In this document: piece by piece, positions 6,511 to 11,254 of the stretch
Layout: each line of letters starts with the position of its first letter
Numbering within the stretch: position 1 is the first letter of the stretch
Assembly (NCBI GenBank): GCA_030040115.1
Contig: JASHUH010000098.1
Coordinates: 1-15,785, forward strand
Length of the DNA: 15,785 nt
Reading direction: 5' to 3'
Source: Acidobacteriaceae bacterium
GTDB taxonomy: Bacteria; Acidobacteriota; Terriglobia; Terriglobales; Acidobacteriaceae
Notes under the pieces: generated by a model
What the model was told of the DNA's origin: nothing
What the model saw: the letters and a program-made list of their open reading frames with translations, nothing else
Database searches by the model: none
Made by a program: the position numbers and the translations under genes

Positions 6511-9042
6511 TTAATACCTCTGCGAATACACGAGGCCCGAGTAGATGGAAACGCCAATGGTGGATTGGATGGCCGATTCCAGGGTGCGGTTCAACAGGTT
6601 CTTGGTCATGGAATCGGGCAGGTAGAGAATGTCGCGATCGTGGATGGGCTGGTCGGGATCCTGGCCGCGCAACATGCGGCGCAGGTTGAGCGCGGTGAGG
6701 GTGCGTCCGCCTTTCTGCTCGCGAATGAGGATGGCTTTGCCGAGAGCGGCGTTCTGCGAAGGGCCCCAGGCGAGGGAAAGCGCCTGGACCACGGTGAGCC
6801 CCTGAACCGGGTCGACGGGAAACCCGCCGGGGCGGACAACATCGCCGACGACATAGACGAGGCCGGCGCGGCTCACCTGGACTGTGTCGCCAGGGCTGAG
6901 CTCGGGATTGTGATCGGAAGTGACGTCGGTTCCGCTGGGATCGAGAACGACGGGATGCGCGGTTTTGGGATCGTTGACGTGGAAGATATTGACGAGGCGT
7001 CCGGCGTTCGGTGAAAGACCCGAAGCGGCGGAGATAAGATCGAGCAGCCGGTGATGGTAGGTGTAGGGATAGACGCCCGGCCGGGCCACTTCTCCCAGGA
7101 CGCTCACCTCCTGGCCTGCGTAGACCGTCACCAGAACGGAAACCAGCGGATGGAGCAGCATGCCTTTAGCCAGAAGTTGCTCCTCGATGGCGTGAGCGGC
7201 GGCGAGTTCGTCCAGACCGGCAATGCTGATTGGACCGATCAGGGGCAGGGTGACGGTCCCCTCGGGCGACACCCGAACCTCGGAGTGAAACTCGGGGGTG
7301 TGAGACTCGCCGATGTCGAGGAAGTCTCCGGGGCCGATGGGCGCGGGCATGGGCGAGCCGGCCCGCGCGACTCCAGGCGGCAGGCCAGCGGGGCTTGCTC
7401 CAGCGGGCGCATCCCAGACTGCCGGCGCTTCCTTGGGGTTGGGCAGGCTTTTGGTTTCCTGCGTCTGCGGAAAGGTGGCGACGCCGGTAGGCAGGCCCGA
7501 GGTGCTGGGCGTGGGCGCCTGCGCGTGCGTCAGCGAACCGGCCGCAAGCGCGGCCAGCAACAGTATTACGATACGGCTTTCCGGGCGATCCATCGATTCG
7601 GCCACGAGCGCGCCTCCCACTGCCAGCCAGAGTCCGGCAAAAAAGGTGATGGCAAGATAAAGCGGCGGATTGGGCGCGATGGGCTTGACCGGAGGGCGTG
7701 CATCGTCCACCACCGAGATGTCGGAGCTGTGAACGCCGGCGGCGAGGCCGGCTTCTTCGACTTTCTCGAGCAGGCGCAGGTAGAGCGCGTGGGCGGCTTC
7801 GGACTCTTCGCGCATAGCCATGTATTGCGTGGAGGCCTGATTCAGCTTCAAACCTTCGCCAGTGGTTTCCTCCAGGCTTTGGCGCACCATTTGCTCGCGT
7901 TCGAGCGCGGTTTGCCAGTTGCTCTTGAACTGGGCCAGGAGTTTGGCGTCTTCAGTCTGTTTTTGCCGGTCGAGATCGCGTAACTGGCGGCCAATCTCAA
8001 CCACGCGGGGAAAATCGGGTCCGTGCTCGGCGCTCAACTGGGCCTGCTCTTGTTCAAGGTCGCTGCGGTGCGCGCGAATCTGCTCGAGAAGCGCCGACGC
8101 AAAGTTGCCGCCTTGCGCCTGAAGGCGGGGATCGGAGGCAATCACAGCTTCCGGGTCACCCTGGGAGGCGGCCCGGTATTCGGCTTCAGAGAGAATGCGG
8201 TCGGCGGTGGCGGCGACGAGTTGCCGGCCCAACTCGTCGATCTCCAAGCCCGTGGAGTTGTGTTCGGCATCGCCGGGCTGGCCATTGGCCAGAGTTTGCG
8301 GAGTGCTGATGATGCCGTGGGCGTTCGCGAAATCGGCGAGACGCTGGTCGTCGCGATCGACCTGCCTTTTCAGCGCCTGGAGTTGGTTCTGGACCCAGCC
8401 GGAGGCTTGCGTGGTGGCCTGGACCTCGGATTCGGCATCCTGCTCGATGTAAGCGCGGATGAGGGCGTTGACCACGGCTGCGGATAGGGCCCGATCACGG
8501 GAGCGAAAGCGGACCTGAATAAGCAGGGTGCGGGGCATGGTTTCCACGTCGAGACGGCGGGAGAAGCGTTCCAGGAGCCATGCTTGCGCAATGGGATCTG
8601 GAGCGCTCGGAAGAAATCCAGGAAATCGGCGGGCAAAACTGCCTCGAAAGCCAGGCGCCTGGTAAAGCTTGAGGCCGGTAATAACGCGCCAAGCCAGATG
8701 ATCGCTGCGCAGCACCCCGGCAAGGGTTTCGAGGGCGACCGGCGCGGAGAGGATGGAGGCGGAGACCAGCGGTTCGGCCGCCTCGAGGCTCAGCGACGAC
8801 GCCGGCCCGGTGCGCAGTTCGATTTTGCCGGCAGCCTCGTATTGATTGGGAGCGAAGAGGCAGTACAGGAGGCAAACCAGCAGAAGACCGCCCTCGATGA
8901 GAGCCACCAGTTGCCGGCGGCGCCGAAGAATCTGCCACAGCTCGCGCAGTGAGACCGAGGGATCGACGCGGCGTACCTCGCCCGAGGCCAGCGATTCAAG
9001 CTCGCCTGGGGAGACCTGCTCAACCGGGGCGCCGTCAGGCAA
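6511..9042 (-). CDS. Wzz/GumC-type polysaccharide co-polymerase fused to Wza-type export protein
   Basis: An uninterrupted 843-residue ORF carrying two normally separate proteins. Residues about 30-480 are a polysaccharide co-polymerase: Wzz start SLRELWQILRRRR, first helix 44-63, long coiled-coil periplasmic part (about 200-430), then DDARPPVKPIAPNPP and second helix 459-480. There is no C-terminal tyrosine kinase. Residues 484-508 then form a signal-peptide-like segment (MDRPESR, a hydrophobic run, SLTHA before QA) without a lipobox cysteine. Residues about 566-640 are the Poly_export domain (IGPGDFLDI, VRVSPEGTVTLPLIG), followed by two SLBB domains (about 643-690, with VLGEVARPGVYPY, and 727-785, with VVGDVVRPGGF). 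The end is an amphipathic helix finishing in Tyr, as expected for the outer-membrane ring. The only available start is TTG 9042, with GAGG 10 bases upstream and an in-frame TGA behind it. It could be one polyprotein or two overlapping genes. First gene of the cluster. Confidence 0.9.
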   Translation of the reverse strand: MPDGAPVEQVSPGELESLASGEVRRVDPSVSLRELWQILRRRRQLVALIEGGLLLVCLLYCLFAPNQYEAAGKIELRTGPASSLSLEAAEPLVSASILSAPVALETLAGVLRSDHLAWRVITGLKLYQAPGFRGSFARRFPGFLPSAPDPIAQAWLLERFSRRLDVETMPRTLLIQVRFRSRDRALSAAVVNALIRAYIEQDAESEVQATTQASGWVQNQLQALKRQVDRDDQRLADFANAHGIISTPQTLANGQPGDAEHNSTGLEIDELGRQLVAATADRILSEAEYRAASQGDPEAVIASDPRLQAQGGNFASALLEQIRAHRSDLEQEQAQLSAEHGPDFPRVVEIGRQLRDLDRQKQTEDAKLLAQFKSNWQTALEREQMVRQSLEETTGEGLKLNQASTQYMAMREESEAAHALYLRLLEKVEEAGLAAGVHSSDISVVDDARPPVKPIAPNPPLYLAITFFAGLWLAVGGALVAESMDRPESRIVILLLAALAAGSLTHAQAPTPSTSGLPTGVATFPQTQETKSLPNPKEAPAVWDAPAGASPAGLPPGVARAGSPMPAPIGPGDFLDIGESHTPEFHSEVRVSPEGTVTLPLIGPISIAGLDELAAAHAIEEQLLAKGMLLHPLVSVLVTVYAGQEVSVLGEVARPGVYPYTYHHRLLDLISAASGLSPNAGRLVNIFHVNDPKTAHPVVLDPSGTDVTSDHNPELSPGDTVQVSRAGLVYVVGDVVRPGGFPVDPVQGLTVVQALSLAWGPSQNAALGKAILIREQKGGRTLTALNLRRMLRGQDPDQPIHDRDILYLPDSMTKNLLNRTLESAIQSTIGVSIYSGLVYSQRY
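7603..7618 (-). promoter_or_regulatory. Possible internal ribosome site and GTG start for a separate Wza-type protein
   Basis: On the minus strand GGGAGG (7613-7618) is followed after 7 bases by GTG (7605-7603), in frame, at residue 480 of the long ORF. Starting here would give a 364-residue Wza precursor beginning M-A-E-S-M-D-R-P-E-S-R and then a classical signal peptide. The purine run also encodes the glycines of the preceding helix, so it may be there by chance. Confidence 0.4.
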
Positions 9043-9079
9043 AACCTGAAAACCTCGGATTCAGAAGTCGCGCGGCGCC

Positions 9080-9103
9080 GCCGTTCGACACGCTGCGAAC
9101 GGC
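9080..9103 (-). promoter_or_regulatory. Perfect hairpin in the leader of the polysaccharide cluster
   Basis: GCCGTTCG (9080-9087) and CGAACGGC (9096-9103) form an 8-bp perfect stem with an 8-base loop. It lies 37 bases upstream of the TTG start of the fusion gene, between that start and the dyad at 9151. No T-run follows on the minus strand, so it does not look like a simple terminator. It may be a leader RNA structure affecting translation or stability, or a DNA operator. Confidence 0.45.
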
Positions 9104-9150
9104 CGCAGGCCGGGCACACCCAGTCTGAGGGATCGGGGAAGCCATTGTTA

Positions 9151-9164
9151 GTGAGCTACATCAC
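9151..9164. promoter_or_regulatory. CRP/FNR-family-like dyad upstream of the polysaccharide cluster
   Basis: GTGA-N6-TCAC, the core of the CRP consensus TGTGA-N6-TCACA. Read on the minus strand it is GTGATGTAGCTCACT, close to the lac-operon CRP site (GTGAGTTAGCTCACT). It is centred about 115 bases upstream of the TTG start at 9042. The same dyad with the same spacing occurs twice before the cytochrome gene. Binding by a CRP/FNR-family protein is inferred. Confidence 0.5.
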
Positions 9165-9522
9165 GCAATGCAGGGAAATGGAAAGGCGGCCCGGACTGGC
9201 GGAAGGGAAATGAACCGGCGTGCCGCGCCGCACCGCCCTACGCCGCTGCCGCGCCGGATGTGTTTCCCGCCTTTGCCGACGAAATGCCGTCATCGCGACG
9301 AAATCTCGGCAGCGCGACTCGCTCACCTTCGCCACATCTCGCGATTTTGGGGAAGGTGCGCCGGCTGTAAATCCTTCATTCGTCAGTTTTGCAGGAAATC
9401 CAACGGGACCTAGGACTATTTGGCGCCCGAAGTGCTTGAGGTAAGGTGTCCTGCGAATCTGCGCGACGGTCGGCACGGTCCATACAGGACGAAATCAAAC
9501 CCTTTACTCTGAGGTGCGACAC

Positions 9523-9717
9523 ATGGCCAGTCATCCCGTTTCGAGCTTTCCGCTTCTAGCTAGCGATCAGGCTGATGTGATCCGAATCTACCTTGAACTG
9601 ATGCATGAACGGGACCGTTCGGGGAACCCTTCGGAAGTTACAGAGGATCAGCCCCTCGGTCCGCCCAAAGGCTCCGATTACTCGTGGTTTCCGGGCCAAA
9701 CATTCGATTACGAGTAG
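9523..9717 (+). CDS. Small acidic protein of unknown function, 64 residues
   Basis: ATG 9523 is preceded by GAGG with an 8-base gap, a good Shine-Dalgarno. A GTG three codons earlier (9514) overlaps that GAGG and is less likely. The product is soluble-looking and acidic, with an amphipathic stretch DQADVIRIYLELMHERDRSG followed by an acidic, proline-rich tail ending WFPGQTFDYE. No signal peptide, cysteine or known motif is seen. It is the only + strand ORF with a good ribosome site between the polysaccharide cluster and the outer-membrane protein gene, and a second small ORF follows 8 bases later. I do not recognise it; homologues in related genomes would decide whether it is real. Confidence 0.45.
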   Translation: MASHPVSSFPLLASDQADVIRIYLELMHERDRSGNPSEVTEDQPLGPPKGSDYSWFPGQTFDYE

Positions 9718-9725
9718 CCCTGAGG

Positions 9726-9959
9726 ATGGCGCCGCGCATTTCCCGGCTGGATGCCGGTATGAAACCAAGGGCTGAAGGAGCAGGTCAGCCGTCGATCGCC
9801 AACGTAAGTCACACAGTGTCGTCCGATGAGCCCTTACAGAGAAACCGGGCTGAGTTTGTAGGGGAAATCCTTTCATTATCGGCAAAACTTCTCTCAGACT
9901 GCTATGTGCAAAACACCCTCGACAATGTGCAAAATATGTTGATAACGCGGGTGAAATGA
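9726..9959 (+). CDS. Possible small protein, 77 residues, with a C-terminal helix
   Basis: The ORF begins at ATG 9726, 8 bases after the previous stop codon, with GAGG directly against the ATG, so initiation would have to be coupled or weak. The N-terminal half is basic and low in structure. Residues from about 42 look like a continuous amphipathic helix (EFVGEILSLSAKLLSDCYV). Near the end a seven-residue spacing is seen, VQNTLDN-VQNML, encoded by two copies of ATGTGCAAAA spaced 21 bases apart (9904-9913, 9925-9934). Base composition is lower in GC than the neighbouring genes. It may be a real short gene, a decayed remnant, or non-coding DNA with direct repeats. Confidence 0.3.
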   Translation: MAPRISRLDAGMKPRAEGAGQPSIANVSHTVSSDEPLQRNRAEFVGEILSLSAKLLSDCYVQNTLDNVQNMLITRVK

Positions 9960-10036
9960 CGCGAAAGATGTAGATATCTCTCGAACCTTATACCAGAGCA
10001 ACTAACGCTGGAGCCGTTCCAACGAAACGATGATCG

Positions 10037-10080
10037 CCTGATGAGTTATGAGCCTTTTTGACTACCTGACGAGTGATGAG
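10037..10080 (+). repeat. Imperfect 16-base direct repeat, two copies
   Basis: CCTGATGAGTTATGAG (10037-10052) and CCTGACGAGTGATGAG (10065-10080) agree at 14 of 16 positions, with starts 28 bases apart. Function unknown; it could be part of a structured RNA or a decayed duplication. Confidence 0.55.
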
Positions 10081-10125
10081 TGTCTTTAGGCGCCCGATGC
10101 CGGGTTCCCACGGAGAAAAGAGAGT

Positions 10126-10155
10126 CCCCAGGAAGCGGCCTTTTGCTTCCCGGGG
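10126..10155 (-). terminator. Hairpin, probable terminator of the outer-membrane protein gene
   Basis: CCCCAGGAAGC (10126-10136) pairs with GCTTCCCGGGG (10145-10155) with one mismatch and an 8-base loop. On the minus strand it is followed by ACTCTCTTTTCT, a moderately T-rich tail. It lies 86 bases downstream of the stop codon at 10242. On the + strand no T-run follows, so termination is likely only for minus-strand transcripts. Confidence 0.5.
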
Positions 10156-10241
10156 ATAAGTCTTAATCGCTGGGCGAAGCTATCGATCTTGAGTTACCTG
10201 GCGAACCAGAACGGACAAGTACGAGTTATGCCGTTCGGCGC

Positions 10242-10895
10242 CTAAAAACGAAAAGTCGGCCCAAACGCGATGCGCAGGTTGTTGTAGGCGCCGTTGTTCC
10301 AATAGATTTCGTCGCCTGCATCCACGCGCAAGCCGATCGGCCCCCAGAACCCTTCAATGCCGCCGCCCGGGTAAACGGCAAAATGCGTGCTCGATCCACC
10401 AAAATTATTCAGGCTGTTGCTAAAGCACGATCCTGAGCCAGCCGGCGCATTGCAACTGGTGCTAAAGTCCATGAAGCCGGCTTTGGCGTCGATAAACGCG
10501 CGGAACGCACTCGAGGCGCCGAATTGGAATTTCGGGCCAAACAGGCCGGAAATAGGACGCACCTTGGCGGTGTAAGTGGTTGAGCTTGCACTGCCGCTTC
10601 CGACGCTACCTGCGCCGCTCACGGTGACATTCGTGTAGTTCTGCTCGAAGTCGTAGCTCATCTCGCCTTCCAAGGCAACGTATCTGCCCGTGTTGAAAGC
10701 GACGCGCGCGCCGAAGCCCAGGAAGTTGCTCGCGCTGGCTCCTTTCGGCGAGATCCGGAACATATCGCCGTAGGCGCCTATTTCGCCGTGATCGTATGTG
10801 TTTTCAGACGGGACTTGAGGTGCGGCTTGAGCGGCAAGACAAACAGGTACAGCAAGCAATAGCACTAATCCCGCACTTAGAAGTAAACGCCTCAT
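10242..10895 (-). CDS. Outer-membrane beta-barrel protein, OmpA/OMP_b-brl-like
   Basis: A 217-residue secreted protein. Residues 1-21 are a signal peptide (MRRLLLSAGLVLLLAVPVCLA). The mature part shows alternating hydrophobic and polar strands, such as FGARVAFNTGRYVALEGEMSYDF and YTAKVRPISGLFGPKFQFG, with glycine turns and serine-rich loops. It ends in RIAFGPTFRF, a C-terminal phenylalanine typical of the BAM recognition signal. Two cysteines in one loop (TSCNAPAGSGSCFS) could form a disulphide. The size fits an eight-stranded barrel. ATG 10895 has GGAG 8 bases upstream, a good ribosome site. It stands alone on its strand, divergent from the cytochrome gene, with its own probable terminator. 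The family is clear; the specific role is not (structural, adhesive or small-solute porin are possible). Confidence 0.85.
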   Translation of the reverse strand: MRRLLLSAGLVLLLAVPVCLAAQAAPQVPSENTYDHGEIGAYGDMFRISPKGASASNFLGFGARVAFNTGRYVALEGEMSYDFEQNYTNVTVSGAGSVGSGSASSTTYTAKVRPISGLFGPKFQFGASSAFRAFIDAKAGFMDFSTSCNAPAGSGSCFSNSLNNFGGSSTHFAVYPGGGIEGFWGPIGLRVDAGDEIYWNNGAYNNLRIAFGPTFRF

Positions 10896-11068
10896 TTGGA
10901 ACGCTCCATGAAAGAATTTCTTTCAAGCAAACGACGGCCCGCGAACTCGCGATACCTATCAAGGTTCGCTCCGTGACTAAGATGCCGCCGCACTGTGGCA
11001 GGTTGACTTTACCCGGGGGGTTGTGCGGCATCCGATTTGTTTCGGTGAATGTGACTTTCGCAGCGCGC

Positions 11069-11094
11069 TTCGCGGCTAGATTTCGCGGCTAGAT
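11069..11094 (+). repeat. Perfect 13-base tandem duplication
   Basis: TTCGCGGCTAGAT occurs twice head to tail with no gap (11069-11081 and 11082-11094). It may be a slippage duplication or a pair of regulator half-sites in the divergent promoter region. Confidence 0.7.
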
Positions 11095-11182
11095 CGAGAG
11101 GCTTGGGATTCTCCCATGTCTGCCTCTCAGGCAACCTTTTCAGAGATAGCTAAAATTGCCGATGGCAATGCGCGACTGCTTG

Positions 11183-11222
11183 TTTGTGACCCGAATCACT
11201 GCTTTGTGACCCGAGTCACTGC
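11183..11222 (+). promoter_or_regulatory. Two tandem CRP/FNR-like dyads before the cytochrome gene
   Basis: Two copies of a 20-base unit (11183-11202 and 11203-11222) differ at one base. Each contains TGTGA-N6-TCAC, nearly the full CRP consensus. The half-sites GTGA, TCAC, GTGA, TCAC start at 11186, 11196, 11206 and 11216, exactly 10 bases apart, so all face the same side of the helix. The dyad centres are 42.5 and 62.5 bases before the GTG start of the cytochrome. The repeat is seen directly; the regulator is inferred. Confidence 0.6.
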
Positions 11223-11254
11223 GAGGAAATCCGCTCCGGGCTTCTCCTCAAAAC

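Larger units (their letters stand above)
9043..9522. other. 480-base gene-free region between divergent genes
   Basis: Leader and promoter region of the minus-strand polysaccharide cluster and, on the other side, of a small + strand ORF. It contains the hairpin 9080-9103 and the dyad 9151-9164. The nonamer CGACGAAAT occurs twice near 9277-9305. The frames open here on both strands are short and arginine-rich and look non-coding. I could not assign a convincing -35/-10 pair on either strand. Confidence 0.6.
9960..10241. other. Gene-free region with repeats and a hairpin
   Basis: No supportable coding frame. It holds two imperfect 16-base direct repeats (10037-10052, 10065-10080), a strong hairpin (10126-10155), and a perfect 10-base inverted repeat, TTTAGGCGCC (10085-10094) and GGCGCCTAAA (10237-10246), which encloses the hairpin and runs into the stop codon of the outer-membrane protein gene. 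GAGTTA recurs three times (about 10043, 10191, 10223). It reads as the 3' untranslated region of the minus-strand gene, or as a small structured element. Confidence 0.5.
10896..11254. other. 359-base divergent regulatory region
   Basis: Lies between the outer-membrane protein gene (-) and the cytochrome gene (+). It contains the palindrome TGAAAGA-ATT-TCTTTCA (10909-10925) just upstream of the outer-membrane protein ribosome site, a 13-base tandem repeat (11069-11094), the perfect dyad ATTGCC-GAT-GGCAAT (11155-11169), a TAAAAT hexamer (11151-11156) that could be a -10 element, and the tandem GTGA-N6-TCAC sites (11183-11222). No coding frame here is convincing. Confidence 0.6.

Noticed and set aside
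6506..9042. Possibility that the fusion ORF is a Wzc tyrosine kinase
   Set aside because: No Walker A/B kinase motifs or tyrosine-rich tail follow the second helix; Poly_export and SLBB domains follow instead.
9156..9476. 106-codon minus-strand frame in the polysaccharide leader region
   Set aside because: Arg-rich, with no ribosome site or domain. It spans the regulatory dyad and ends upstream of the TTG start.
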